Positions 23,890 to 37,517 of a stretch of DNA of 64,000 nt are shown here, in pieces. Each line of letters opens with the position of its first letter. The stretch's first letter is position 1. A model generated the notes under the pieces. The model was not told the DNA's origin and made no database searches. It saw only the letters and a program-made list of their open reading frames with translations. Position numbers and translations under genes: made by a program. The stretch is from Macquaria australasica (Eukaryota > Chordata > Actinopteri > Centrarchiformes > Percichthyidae), in NCBI GenBank assembly GCA_005408345.1, contig SEMN01000008.1:1984001-2048000 (forward strand), written 5' to 3'.

Positions 23890-25285
23890 TTTAGCCATGC
23901 TAGAAGCACAGCTCTAGGGATGCTAATGTCTGTCCATCAGTTGGTCCACCACTTTGGTCCAGACTGAAATATCTCACAACTACTCGATAGCTTGCCATGA
24001 AATTTGGTACAGACACTCATGTTCCACAGAGGATGAATTGTAATTACTTTGGTGATCCCCTGAATTATCTTCTAGCACCACCAGCGGGTCAAAGTTTTCA
24101 CTTATCCAGTGAATTATCTTCACTTCTACTGGATGGATTGGCACACAATTTGGTACAGATATTAATGGTCCCCAGAGGATGAATCTTTCTGACTTTGGTG
24201 ATCCCCCGGCTTTTGCTCTAGCGCCACCGTGAGGTTAACATGTGTGGTTTTGAGTGACATGTCTCAACAACTATTGGATGAATTGTAATAACTTTGGTGA
24301 TCCCAGGACTCATCCTCTAGAGCAGGGGTGTCAAACTCATTTTAGCTCATGGGCCACATACAGCCCAATATCATCTCAAGTGGGCCGGGCCAGTAAAACC
24401 ATGGCATAATAATCTCTAAATAATAACACCTACACATTTTTCCCTTTCTTTTATGTGAAGAAGTACAAGTACATTCTGAAAATGTTCACAATTAACAATA
24501 CATGTACAAAACAGATGAACAGCCTGAGATGTACATTCAGTAAGTCTACTGTCATTATGTGCATTGCAACTTACAAATCACAGTGGATCTACAAAGGCAC
24601 AAAATGTTTTCTTGGAAAACCCGACACTCTTTGGCCACTTTTTTCCTCTTTGACAAAGACATTTTCCACCACCGGCTCCTGCATGAACAGTAGCCTTTGC
24701 TTGACAGTGTTGTGCCACGTAGAGTGTAAATAAGCATGTAGGATCTATAATAGTATATCCAGCATAGTCCCTGCTACTCGCACACGGGAGACATTAGTCT
24801 TCAGGGATTTCTGCCGGAGAGGCTTTGTGCCTGCTGCTCTTAATACGACAGCGCAGTAGGAATAGCAGTGCATTTTATTGAAAAAATTGGAATTAATGAC
24901 TTCTCTGCTATTTTCACACTTTGCAAAGTCATCCAGTGGGCCGGAGTGGACCCTATGGCGGGCCGGTTTTGGCCCGCAGGCCGTAAGTTTGACACCCTTG
25001 CTCTAGAGCCATCATCATGTCAAAATTTCAATCTGTCCAATACTTTGGTTCACTATCAAATACCTGCAAAACTAATGACATCCCCATCAACCTCACCTGC
25101 ACTTTGTTTAGTGCTAATTATCAAATGCTAGCACACTAAACTAAGATGGTGAACATGGTATACCTTGTGAACATCACCACGTTAACATTGTCATTGCATG
25201 TTAGCACACTGATGTTAGCATTATGCTCAAACAATCGCTGTGCTCCAGTACAGCCTCACAGATACGCTAACGATTTGGTTTTTGT
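23890..25285 (+). repeat. teleost dispersed repeat with internal ~130-bp modules, interrupted by hAT
   Basis: This repeat contains repeated modules of the form TTTGGTGATCCC, CTAGCGCCACC, and CTGTCCAT near its start, with GGATGAAT(C/T) recurring near 24030, 24178 and 24280. It continues after the hAT insertion with GTGCTAATTATCAAATG, AACTAAGATGGTGAAC and TACAGCCTCACAGA. From memory this is a widespread percomorph repeat; the class is uncertain. The 24323-25000 interval is a later insertion within it. Confidence 0.75.
24323..25000. mobile_element. non-autonomous hAT-like DNA transposon, 678 bp
   Basis: The left end reads CAGGGGTGTCAAACTC and the reverse complement of the right end reads CAAGGGTGTCAAACTT, so the terminal inverted repeats match at 14 of the first 15 bases. 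The element is flanked by a perfect 8-bp direct repeat, CTCTAGAG, at 24315-24322 and 25001-25008. CAGGGGTGTC-type ends with an 8-bp target duplication are typical of the hAT superfamily. The subterminal regions hold the matching words GGGCCGGGCC and GGGCCGG/GGCCCGC. The interior has no transposase frame, so it was mobilised in trans. It sits inside an older dispersed repeat (23890-25285), which gives the order of insertion. The intact duplication suggests a fairly young insertion. Confidence 0.93.
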
Positions 25286-26984
25286 TTTGTTTTTTGTTTT
25301 TTTAAAGAATTTGTTTTGGGATTTTTTTGGCTTTACTGGGTGTTCAAACAGAACATGAAGCGAATTTTAGAGGTGACCCGATCTCATACAAAGTCAACGG
25401 AAAGATGCAACTACATGTGAATTCACCCAGGGCGGTGCAAATTAGCACAAAGACGCATCTTGCGCGAGTTGAAAATGTTTCAACTAGAGCAAAAAATTTG
25501 CACTTATCACGGCACTTGAATGAATCTGCTTCATACACGTACAGTGACTGAGGAAAATGGAGAGAGACTGGAGGGAAATAACAGAAAGAACTGGACTTAC
25601 TGCTGAGTTCTGAGTTTAGTCAGAGGCTGAGCTGAACGCAGACAAATTCCCACACACAGTCGGCTACAGCCAACGTCTGTGTAGCTGGTACGTTGGATTT
25701 TTGGAACGAATAACACAAATGGTCCAGCAGATTCTTACGAATGACAACATGGCAAAATACTCTATACTGTCTGAAAACACTTTGTCTCGTTCTTTCTGAG
25801 ACAGACCCCCAGGTTAGCCTACTGGTAAAAATTGTGGTTGGTTTATTTTGGTTGTTTTCAAGTGATTCTGTTGTAATGTATTTGTGTTCATCTTTGTGTG
25901 TGTGTGTTTAATGTAGGATGATTTTGCAGACAGAATCTGACATTCACTGATAATAAAGATAGACGTGACTGATTTAGATTGCCTAAGTGTCCTCACAAAT
26001 TGTCAATTTGCCCTCAGATAAACAATTAAAGCAGATTTCTAAATTACTGGTAGTCTAAGAACAGTCGCTAATGAAAAGTCCTTTTCATGTTAAATTGGCT
26101 TTGGAAAATAGCAATTGTACACACTGATCTTAATACTGCACTTAAGAGATAACATTAAACAAAGAAGTATGTGTTGTCGCTCAGAAAAACAATCGCCAAA
26201 ACAGCACTGTGTGCAGAAAGGAAAATATTTCACACACCCTGTGAAGACCCTAATGCTGTTAAGTGCTCGGCTGCACCAAACCAATTTTGCATCAAAGAAG
26301 CAAGATGAAAAGAATTCAAAGCGACAGTGATGTAATTTTCCCTGAAATCTCATGCAGCAACATTTTCTCTGCAAATGCAGCATTCCTGATTTGGCACAAT
26401 TCAAACATGTTTTTCTGCTCACAAAATGTCAATAAATATCACTTATTTGTTGTACACAAATAAGCAGTTTATAAACACTGAATTCGTTATCACTTTCCAA
26501 CCCTGACCTTCTGTTCACAATAAATAATCCCTTGTAAAGTGTACTAGCCATGTGCTGATGTTCATTTTAACTCCAATTACCTGCAACACCTATTTTGCAT
26601 ATTTTATATATTGCATAATATGCTTAGAAAGTGCTTCTTTAGAAAGCATAACACTTTGCAGTGTGTTTGTCACATGGTCTATCAATGTTTAACACTACCT
26701 AACAGAGGTCCCAAATATTTGTGTCTGTGTGTGCTCTTTAGTCTTTTTGTATGAAGATATTTTTGTAGTGAAGATATGAATTTCTATGATGAAAGCTGGT
26801 TTAAAATTACTCTTGTCATATGCTTCATGTTTGCTGCAATGTACAAAAAAAATATATTCATGAAAGATACATACACACGAGTGAAAATAAGAGATCTTGT
26901 AGCTGTCAGTTCAAGCATTGATGCAGTGTTTTGGCTATATTGGCTTGTACATGTGTGGGTGGTTTGGTTTGCTTTCAGAACAGT

Positions 26985-27009
26985 GGGGTGCGGGTGGGGG
27001 GTTTGGGGG
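26985..27009 (+). other. predicted G-quadruplex motif
   Basis: Four G runs, of 4, 3, 6 and 5, are separated by loops TGC, T and TTT, satisfying the G3+N1-7 rule. On the pre-mRNA sense strand it appears as C runs, so any structure would be in DNA rather than the grm4 transcript. Confidence 0.75.
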
Positions 27010-27574
27010 AATGAAGTCAGATGTTCTTCAAAAAAAGTGAGAATTGTTTTTCCTGCATCTATATAATGAATCTACATTTAAGTCCTTCTAGCAAATAACA
27101 AATTATTATGAATCTGGTTATTGTGCTTTCTATAATAATGATAGCATAACAAAAAATTACATGCTATGTAAATTACCCTATTATTGATGCACTAACCCTA
27201 CTCAAAATCATATTTAGTTTCCTGAAACTGTAGTTTCAGTTTTGAAGTGAGGAGGAGAATATTTGCTTTTGAGTGTAAATTCTAAACTGCAAGTTCTCTG
27301 GGGTTTTGTTACAAAAAAATACCTTCATATTTTGTCCAGCCACTTTGACTACGAATACATTCTTATCAACAGAAATGGCTTCTGGGATAGCATGCAGGGT
27401 TAGAGCCAGGTGTACAGTCATTCACACATTTGAACATGGGAGCTGTCCAACACTGCTACAGTGCATCTCCGCTGGGTCAACTACAGAAGCACTGAAATAG
27501 CTCAGAGTGCCATGAGAGCGTACGATTTTATACATGCATATATATTCACTGTAATAATGTCACTTGCTCAGCCT

Positions 27575-27755
27575 TATGGGTTAAAGAATCTGGCTTCAGT
27601 GCCTTGCTCAGGCACATGCTGGCAGTAGTTACAAAGTCAATTCAGCCCCCTACAGTTAAGCCTCTCCCAGCTCAAGTGAGACTTCAAACTGGGAAACTTT
27701 CTGTTACGAGCTGGATTCTTTAACCTCCAGGCTACTGCTATACCCCAGTTATTTA
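27575..27755 (-). mobile_element. tRNA-related SINE-like fragment, minus orientation
   Basis: The minus strand reads AGTAGCCTGGAGGTTAAAGA, an A-box-like segment, followed about 40 bases later by AGTTTGAAGTCTCAC, a degenerate B box. The plus strand word CAGTGCCTTGCTCAGGCACA is a hallmark of a common fish repeat that has this layout. It is too decayed for a firm family assignment. Confidence 0.5.
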
Positions 27756-30700
27756 TTTATTTATATATTTTCTATTGCACGCTGGGACATTAACTAGCGC
27801 CCTCAGCTAGAAATGTCTCACGCATTCCTTACAGACACATTTCCACTCATTTCATATGGTATAAACAATATGAGTAAAGTCAGATAATGATGAGACTTTA
27901 ATTTGCTGGTGGCCTTGGGGCTTGCTACTGGAAGATGTTGAAGTTCTCCTAAAGACATGGCATATCAACCACTCAGCCAGACCAGCTTATTTCCATGTGC
28001 TAATTTGTGTTTAGTATGCATAATGTAGCAAATATCCCAATATTATGACTGAAGGCAAACTGTGAATGAGCATTGTATTTAAAGATAATTTGGATTAGCT
28101 AATATGCAAAATAGATTTGCTGCAGCTTTGTTTGAAATGGGGATTTAAATGTGTGCAGTGTCTACTTAAATATTAGTAAAACTGGCTGTCTACCATATGA
28201 CACCAGCATTCCTGTCTGGACATAATATTGACAACAACAAAAAATTCCAATACTTTTGTTGCACTCAACAAAATCTCAATTTTCATTTATTTGCAAATTG
28301 GTTTGTATGATTCCTGGAGATGGTGACTTATGGGCATAACTCCAACTTTACAGGAAGAGACAAATAAGTAGGGGGGAGGAAGGCATCCTCATTTGCATGC
28401 AGAGACAGATATTCTACTTCCACAATCAAACACATGGAGATCCAACTATTCGATGCCTGCTTTATCTTTCAAGCCTTGTCAAGAATTCTGTGGGGAATTC
28501 ACAGCAGAGTGCACACATTGTTCATTTCCCAGTTCTACAATAAAAGAACACTTGATGGAGGAATACAGGCCAAACATAAAATGAATAACAGCTGACTCCA
28601 TGACATCTTTGTGTTACGGCAAATTGTTTTAAAGAAAGGAGGTTCGTATGCCTTGAAAGATACATGAAGCAAAGAACCACAGCTTTTATCATGTTGCGTA
28701 TGTTGTTTTTAATCAAAGCTTTTGTCTTTTATGACTTGTCAAATGAACGCAGTGACTGTTACTGCAGTTACCTCCATACAGTATGGAGCAGAAAATATGA
28801 GTACACCTTTAAACACTTCTTTCAGACTGCTTAACAGACCCCTACATCACTACGTTGCTGCAGGTACTTAGACAAGATGATGCAGATTTACCTCAGCCTT
28901 TTACTGCAGCATAAAGATGATAGTGAAAGAAGAGACAAGAGGATCACTCCAAGATCTTTGCAGCTCCATTCTTGTCAGTTTACTTCAGAGCTCTGGGCTC
29001 AAATATGCTAATCCTGGATCTGGTACCCTGGCCTGTGGGGCAGACCTTGTCAAGCAGGACTACAATTTCATGTCTGTGGGTCAGCGCAGTGGGGAGCTGT
29101 GTTAAAGTGGGGCTAATCCCATGGACACGGTACTGTACCTCCTCGAGGCCTGCACCGCAGTCTAATCTGTGTAGAGACTGCAGAGCAGAGAACCATCCAG
29201 AAGAAGAACCCGGGATAATTTTGCACAGTCAGACAAATTCATCAGCCGGCACTTTCATGGATCTTGAGAAGCGATTATCCTCCCATCATTCTATTGTTTT
29301 GAAATTCCTACAATATTCAGTTAAAGGTTTATGTCATTGCTTTTGGTTAATAGCTCGTGGATCGAATTACACACTACATTTTTAAACATATCTCTTCCTC
29401 CATATTAATCATAAATCCTCTATAATTTTTCTGCGAGCTCTAAAACAGCAGACCTTCATGTCTTTTTTTGTTCATCTATCACCCTGAGTTGAAGTTTTAT
29501 TTCACAGTAGGAAAAATGGATTTGTTCATTTGCTTTACACTGCCATGATATGTGACTGAACAAAATCCACATTCTTCAACAGAATAGCTGCCACATACTG
29601 TAGAAACAATTCAACTGCCATAAAAAAGCAGTATGTCTTTTTCTCCGCTTTCTGATGTGGTAAATGACATATTCTGTAGTCTGTAGTAGGAAAGCTTTTT
29701 ACCGACGGGAAATTTCCTGACTACCACGAGGATAAGCAGTACCTGTTGGTAGAAACGCTCGTTGCCTTATGGCTGTATCCTGTGTGACTGATGCTGTTGT
29801 CAGTCATGAACAGCTGGATATACCTTTTGAATTTCATGAAAATGCTACTGAGCCGTGGCAAGGAACAGAGTGAAAGAAAGTGAATTAAACCGAGCCCTGC
29901 ATAGTAACCTCTGCTAGCCTTTAGACATTGACCCATTCTGAATTATTTGTCTATCTTGGCAGCCTGGCCACATAATTGATGCCATTCATTACATGATTGA
30001 GGTGGGTGTTTTTGATGAGGTGAGTGGAGGTAGCCAGACCATTGCTGAGAGCAACTTAGGCTGTGATGATTGATAGGAGGGCAAGCTGCGTAAACGTGGG
30101 ATGTTGGTTCCCTAAATGCAAGTGAGTGTTACTCTCATCGCCGGCTTGGGGCGAAGCCATTAATAAACCCTGCAAATGATGATAGCTGTTGTATTGATTC
30201 TAGTTTGCACCCTTTATTCCACCGGCCCCTCTTACTCCAATACTTCAGTAAACGGGGATCGAAATTGTTGACCCGCGCTGTCTCTGCCATTGATCACATC
30301 GTTGATGATGGGACACCACATTCTCTTTGTTTATGTGGTAGCTTAATCCATTCGCAAAGCTTGCTGATGTTATAAAATGGATCAATACAGGAGGAAAAAT
30401 GGAAGTATGAGATTAAAAATTATAGATTTATCCCTGAAAAATGTGGCAATATCCCACCCCGCTCCTTTGCTACTGATTGACCTGAATACTACAAGAAACC
30501 AGAAAATGTATGTTATGTTTCAAGACAAACTCCTGCAGGGAAATGGTGCACTCTGCGTCGTGATCACAGCATAGTGCACGTTTTTTTTCTAACATAAACA
30601 GTAAAGAATGAACTGTTTCATTTTTATCACTTCTTCATCCGACTGGCAAAAGAACAAATGAGTAATGAAATTACAGAGTAACTGCAGCAACTCACTCACT

Positions 30701-32629
30701 CACTGATCAAACAACTGTTTCTCTGCATACTGCAAACATTTCCTTTATTCCAGCCTTCAAATCTGATCCTGCTTTGTCTCACCCTCCCTCTCCCTCTCTC
30801 TGTTTCAACTGACTGTTAAGCGCCTTGTCATTTGTAATGGAAATGACACGCCCTGAGTCAAAGTGACATTATGTCAAAATTGTATCCTGTGATTCCTGCC
30901 AGGCTATCACTCTTGCTGTATTCCTCATTCAGAATCAAATTAGAAGCACTCTTGCAGAGCCCCCATAACTTCAATAAGACTCCAGTGTAATGTCTTCTAT
31001 ATACACTTGGAATCCTTAATGCTAGCCAATGTCTTTCACTCAAGTTTCTCTGAGAAAGTTGCAAACTTCCATACCTCTTTAGTGATTTTGAAATCTGCCA
31101 GAGAAAATGGAGGGGATTATGTTCAACTTTTAAATGGCAACAAACGAATGAAAGGCTGTTTGTTTTTCTCGCCTTCACTGAATTGGCTGCCTCCTCTTAT
31201 ACTTGAACAAAGGATAGACTTTTATGGCATTGCTCCATCCTCCTGCTGTTTGATGGGCAGCGTCACATTTTTATGAAGCTGTGAAATGTCTTTTTTTTTC
31301 TTTTTGAATCTAGGTTACTTTAGGTCTAACATGTGATGAAGGAATAAAATAAGGAAGCAAAATATTAAATGCATCTGAAAGCCCAGTTGGTCAGAAATGC
31401 AAACCACACAGACTTGGTATAAAAACACATTAATCAGCATATTGTGGAACATAAATCCCAATGGTGTGTGCTTATCCTCAAAGAAGATATTTTTTAACCA
31501 AATGCTTTGAGGAAAATCCCTACCCACAATACATTAATGCAGAACACTTCTTTTCTGCAGCTGTCGTCAGAAAAGCTAATGCTTTTGGTCAGGAATAACT
31601 ATAATTCCTCTGACATTACCTTCAATCAATTCTGGATGTTTAGCCTAGCCGAGACATTTTCCTGATTTCATCAGGGCTAATGGGACAATTGGAATCCTAT
31701 TTCTGTCTCACTATGCAGCCTATTACCTTATGGAAATCTTGTTCAAAATACAGCATCACTGTTATTTTTTTTTTTTTTTTGCTAAATCAAATTGAGTTTC
31801 CACCATCAAGGTTATATCAGCATACTGTGTATGGAGATTGCTTGTCCTCGATAGTCAGTGGTTGGTTCGTGCCAATGTTTTCCCCTCACATAAGGCACCA
31901 AAGCCCATATTCATCCCCCCTCATGACAGTGGTCCCCCTGCCTCGCTAGCACAAGGGCGCCTTTCCCACTGCTTCCAAATTGATCCCTCAAGGTCCTTGT
32001 GCAGGAATGAAATTGCATTTATCCCCCATTTGAGGAAGCATACAGTTTTAAGAAATTGTTGGACTTGTGACAGTAGTAAACACTATAGAGTTATAACATA
32101 ATTATGGAAACAAGTCATAAGGTTGGTTTTCATTGTTACAAGAGACCAAGGACTCACTTCAGAGTCTCTTAGCAGATGTGTGAATAATCCGCTTGGGACA
32201 AAATTACTTTTTTCACTGTCTTTAAACTTTAAATACAGATACAGGGCCAGATTATTCATACGTGAATGGTAAATCACGTAGATGTTGAGTCTGGCTCCTT
32301 TTGAATTATACAGTACAATAATGACTTTCTAAAAGGTATATGAAAAATACACTAGTTATACACTCGGTGTGGATGACTTATGGTTATCATTGGTTTTTGA
32401 ATCCCAATCTGTTCCAGGCCAGTTTCAATTAATGGTTGACTGCTTTTACAGGTCATTTCCAACTCAAAGGAATAAAGGTGTGTTCATCTATTTTGTGGTA
32501 AAGGTGTAGTGTGAATGGAAAGGAGCGTCTATAGTCAGTGTCTTTTCTGGTATATCTACAGCACATTACAGAGAGAGATTCTGATGGAAGAGGTAAATTA
32601 GGACACTTTGACAATTCTGAGAGAATGTC

Positions 32630-32649
32630 AGTTATCTAGTGAGATAACT
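32630..32649. other. perfect 8-bp inverted repeat
   Basis: AGTTATCT and AGATAACT are separated by four bases (AGTG), giving a short hairpin-capable palindrome. Function unknown and could be chance. Confidence 0.5.
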
Positions 32650-33827
32650 AGCTAGCAAGCACTACGGTGAGCAATCTAACAAGCTAACCTGGCAGCAAGA
32701 GAGCTAAGTGAGGGACATCATCTTGTTTACTGTCAGTCCACAAATCCTGACCCACAGTGCACCCTCAGGAACAGCCTCCAACCTCATGAAGAGACACGAA
32801 TACATGAGACTGTGGCCCAGCTGTTACTTGCTTTCTATCAACAAAGTAGGCTAGTCTGCTACAGTTTATGGATGTCAAACATAAGGAAATTGAGGAAAAT
32901 CATTCAGAAAACAAATCTAAACACTGTAAAATGATAGATTCTTTCTTTGGTTAACTAATTGCGTGTGGCCCTACATGTGCACACAAGTGTTTTCAGATAT
33001 TTAGGCTGATAGACCACTTCTCAGATTTACTGCTGGGTGGAGCAATATTGGGAGTTTGTTGAGGTCAATATACACTTAAAATAAAACACATTTACAAGAA
33101 AGAATCATCAACATGTTGCCCTGCCCTGACAGGTGCAACTACACCAAAAATAACACAAAAAATAAGAAACACAAATACACACAAATCTTTAAACAATCAT
33201 ACCTTTCTGCGTAGACAATTAAAATCAGACCACCTTTCTCTCCATAACAAATGGCCTATTGGTTAACAATAAAGATTTAACTCCTCCTGTTTCAACAGGA
33301 AATGCATAAATTGGGGTTACAGCAGAGGTTTGTGGGTTTTAGCTAGAGCTAGCTAGAGGTTGTTTATCAGGATGAAGATTCAGCTTAGATGAGAAGCTGA
33401 CTAAACAATATTATCTTCCACCTGCTCATTAGCAGGAACCATCTTGAAAGAAACAATTGTTCTGAAGGAAAATGTACTGAGAGATGTGTTTGCGCTCCTT
33501 TTGGACTTTCTCATACAAGGCTCCATGCTGTGCAGTGCTATACACTCTAGACAGTTTACAACAGAGCTGTGAAGCAAAGTCTGCCCTGATGCAAATATTG
33601 GACATGACAGAAACTCCCCTGCATTACCAGAAATAATGATTTACTCTATACCAAGGTCACAAAATCCTTTTTAAGCCTTTTTCGTTGTATTAATGTTGAG
33701 TGAGATGTCAATGTCATGCAAGAGACACGACAACTAATTCCCACTAGATTCTCTACTTTACATATTTCCTGTCCACCAAACTGTGCTCAGATGCACTCAG
33801 TTTTTATTATTTTAGATTTGTGTGATT

Positions 33828-33990
33828 AAGATAAGACTTCATTGATCCCCATAGGGGGAATTCGATTGTTGCAGAAGCACAAAGACAGAAATAAGTACAG
33901 ATAAATAGTGAAAGTAAAAAATATATATATTGTAAGAGGTACATAAGACTAGAATAAGAATAGAAGTAAAAATAGAAACTATACAATTGT
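33828..33990 (-). repeat. LINE 3'-terminal fragment
   Basis: The plus strand AAGATAAGACTTCATTGATC, followed by CCCATAGGGGGAATTC and GTTGCAGAAGCACAAAGACA, is the complement of a LINE tail frequent in fish genomes (GATCAATAAAGTCTTATCTT-like). It is a short 5'-truncated insertion. Confidence 0.55.
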
Positions 33991-35170
33991 ATCATCCTTG
34001 TCTTTGCCTATGTTGAATCTTATCACTTTTGCTACTGGAATAACCTAACTTCCCTAAAAGAATCATTATCTCTAACTCAATAACCTAATCTAAAGACTAA
34101 TGCTCCCCTACTCTGTCACTGGCTACACGGGCCTGGTAATCCAGATGCCAAGTGTGCAAATCAGGAAAAACTACAGATGTCGCTTTGGAAAAGACTCGCA
34201 CAGAATGTCAGAACTAAAATAAAATGAATGAGGTAATTCCAGTTGGAGTTTTTGACAAGGCAGGCAGATACAATCACAAAACATATTATCCCTGGAAGGG
34301 GGTCCAGATGTAATAATTAACAATGTCCAGACCTTTCCCAGTAATAATGCTGCCCAGACCGGGAGAAATCCAGGAACTGGAAACAAGAATTCCTGGAAAC
34401 ATTGTCAGCATGGGACAAACAATCAAGTTTGGGGGCTGTTCCAAGAAAACAGGCTCGTCTGTCGCTGTGTTTTGTCTGGTACAGCATTGGGTTGGTCGCC
34501 TGGCACATAGAAAGTGGTGTGCTTTATTTTAAAATGTTACAAGATTATTTTCAGATGCAGTAACATTGATTAACAATATCCTAGCCAGTATCCTAGCCTA
34601 AGCAGCAGCAGCCACCCCAGCCAACCAGGAAAAGATTTCCTGTTGATGTAAAGCAACAAAAAGCTGAGGAAACAGACGTCACGGTTCTGGCCACACGGAT
34701 TAATTGCCAAGTGACCTCTGGGGGATACAGTGCAAATATACCACAGCTAAGAATGTTGTCAAAGTAAAATAAAATAACAATAACATTTCTATAGGATAAA
34801 AATGTAATGCAGTTTCTTACTCAAAGCAAAACTGTGTGCCTTTTACATAAATGGGCAATGAATAAAATTGTCGTACTGTCCCCTGTGAGAGAAATCTGCA
34901 GTTTTGACAGCATCCGTCAAGTGAGTCATCAAATGGAGCCACAAATTCTCACCTTCTAAAATCTGATTCTTGAGATGACACAAAGTTCAATGGTGTTATG
35001 TGAATCTGGTCAGAGGTTAGTGTATTAGACTTATGTAATTCAGTGGAGAGACACTGCATACTGTAGGTGTTAGACATGTTCTCATTGGAGATATTTAAAA
35101 AAAACTGCACAGCTCTTTCCTAAAAAGACAAATAGATTATATATTTTTCTGTGAGAAGCAATTCCTGACG

Positions 35171-35187
35171 CCCCCCCCCCCCCCCCC
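35171..35187 (+). repeat. homopolymer, 17 C
   Basis: An uninterrupted run of cytosines in an otherwise AT-rich intron. On the minus strand (the transcribed sense of grm4) it is a run of 17 G. Confidence 0.95.
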
Positions 35188-37517
35188 TTTGGGGAATCAG
35201 TGTCTCATGATCAGAGTTTAGAGGCAGCTTGCAATTGGTGGAAAACAAACCGGCCTTGGCACGAACACACAAATGACATGTGACTAAGCTGTTTTTCTTC
35301 TTTTAACAGTAAAAACAAATAGCAGCGTAGCCCCATTTATGAACATGAGGGGGGAAGAATATTAGAAACACATTTCAATTTAATGCAGTCAAGTACCACA
35401 TCACCACTAACTACCTCAATAATAACCATATAGCTGAATTAACACCTCTCTGACAGTGTCAACAAATACTGAACATGACAAGGTTTAAGGTATTTGGGTC
35501 CTGTGTGAACGACTTTAAGGGATGCCAGGAAGAGAAGGACAAAGAAAGTTGGTTGTATTTGATTTTTCATCAACACTATCAGCCACAAACATCATCTAAG
35601 ATTGTTAAATTTAGTTTGGTGGTGTTCACGAGACACTTATTTTCACAGTGGCTTGACAGTTGTAATTTATATAGTATACATTTATATAAACATGTATATC
35701 CTCATATACACAATAGATGTACTCCATATTTCCTTAATAAGATATCTTGTGCTCAGTAAAAACTACATATATGTATGCAAAACTTGATTTGGCTAGGTTA
35801 ATCTTTATCTTGTTAATATTAACCTTCTTTCTTGATGCATGTAAAATCATTAATAGATTCTGTTTTCTTTCAACACTCTGCAATTACACAGCAACGGCTG
35901 ACATGCCAAACATGGTTAACTCCTGTATTTATTTTGAAGTATTTATTCAATTAGTTTGCTTAAATTGTCATTTGTCATTTCAATAGTCACTGTCATAAGT
36001 CATTCCAATAACAATAATCCAGTTGAAGATATCAGGGTCTAAAACAAGATGTCATCAAATCTTTATAATACTGAATAATACAATGTGTAAGCCTAGTCTA
36101 ATGATGATAATATGAAGCCGTTAGAAAGTGCTTAGTGGAAGCTGAGAAAATCTTATTCCTCTGACAAAAGTGATATTGATATGTTCTAATGAACAGGAGC
36201 TGTATGGATTAGTTACAGAATTGTAATCCAGATTAGTTGCATGAGCTGTTCAATTTACATTATTGTCTTATGTTGTCTAATTGAAATCCTTTCCTCTTTA
36301 ACAGTTGGGAGAGACAAAGGCAGATTTAAGTGTCTTTCAATATCCAATCCTTTATCCTTGCAACCTTGTTCATACTTTTCCAAAATGTTCCAAAGCATGG
36401 AGCTATTACACACCTGAATTAAGTTTGTTAAATCAGTTCCTAGTCCACAAACCTGTTTAATTTGTTGCTTTTTATCATTCTTGTACCATAAATTCATTAT
36501 CTCCTGTCGTTGGACACCCCAATGAATGTCATTTAAGCTCCATTTTTAGGCAACACGGCAGCCTGTCAACTGGAAGCAAATGTGGTATTGATCGCTTTTA
36601 GTCAGTATGCTGTTTTTCTCTCTTTTTTTTTTTAAATGTCCCATGTAATTATTCATATACTGTATTAGCTTAGCAGCCACTAACCTTATCTGTACCAATT
36701 CACATTGCTTTTTGTGGCCAATTTGTGCAGCATTCACCAGGTACTTCAGGATAAATTAAACTGCAGCATCCTCCGTAACCTCCCCCACACTCTAATCCAT
36801 TGCTTTGATTTCCTGCTCTCTTGATTTGATCGGCAACACAGTTTCTCCAATTTCCTTCTTCATTTGAATATTTACTAATGTACATTTACAGTGCAACGTA
36901 CATGGTCCCATATGGGAAAATGCTGTCATGTGTGTTTAGCTTTAAGTTGAAGTGCAGCATGATTCGACCTGAAATACTGACGGTACCTACCATTTCTACA
37001 GGGTACTGCATCTAATACTAAAGATCAAAGTTCAAGCAGCAGTACTTGCTTAAGAAAATTGGCTTTTACAACATCTCTGCAGTAAGAGAGATACATAATC
37101 ATTAAGTCACCCTCAGGAAGCCCCTGAGTGAAAGAGAGAGAGAAAAGCGAGAGAAGATGAGTGATGATTATTCTGCCATTCGCCTTGCCCAATTAAGCAA
37201 TGACAAGTAATTGTATGAACAAATTGCAACAGGACATATCTGAGGCACTCAGGGGTCATTTGCGTGATGTCAAATAATAAATAAAGACATAACTGGCTGA
37301 CAGGTGTGAACTAGAGATTAAAAGGCCATATGGATAGAAGCAGGAACATCGCTGAGTGTGCTGTGATCTCTTCCCCAGATGACTGAGGCCATTTAGAATA
37401 CAGATGTTCAAATGTCCCCCTGTTGCTCTGGGTGGAGACATGCTTTTCTCTTATCCACTCGGCTCCATCCACCAACATTTTTCCATCAATTAACCTTACA
37501 ACTTATTAGGCTATTTT

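Noticed and set aside
24323..25000. Transposase gene inside the hAT-like element
   Set aside because: Internal frames of 60-90 codons show no hAT transposase or dimerisation motifs; the element is non-autonomous.
28972..29385. 137-codon open frame, plus strand
   Set aside because: No recognisable motif, overlapped by another frame, no evidence of a gene on the plus strand.
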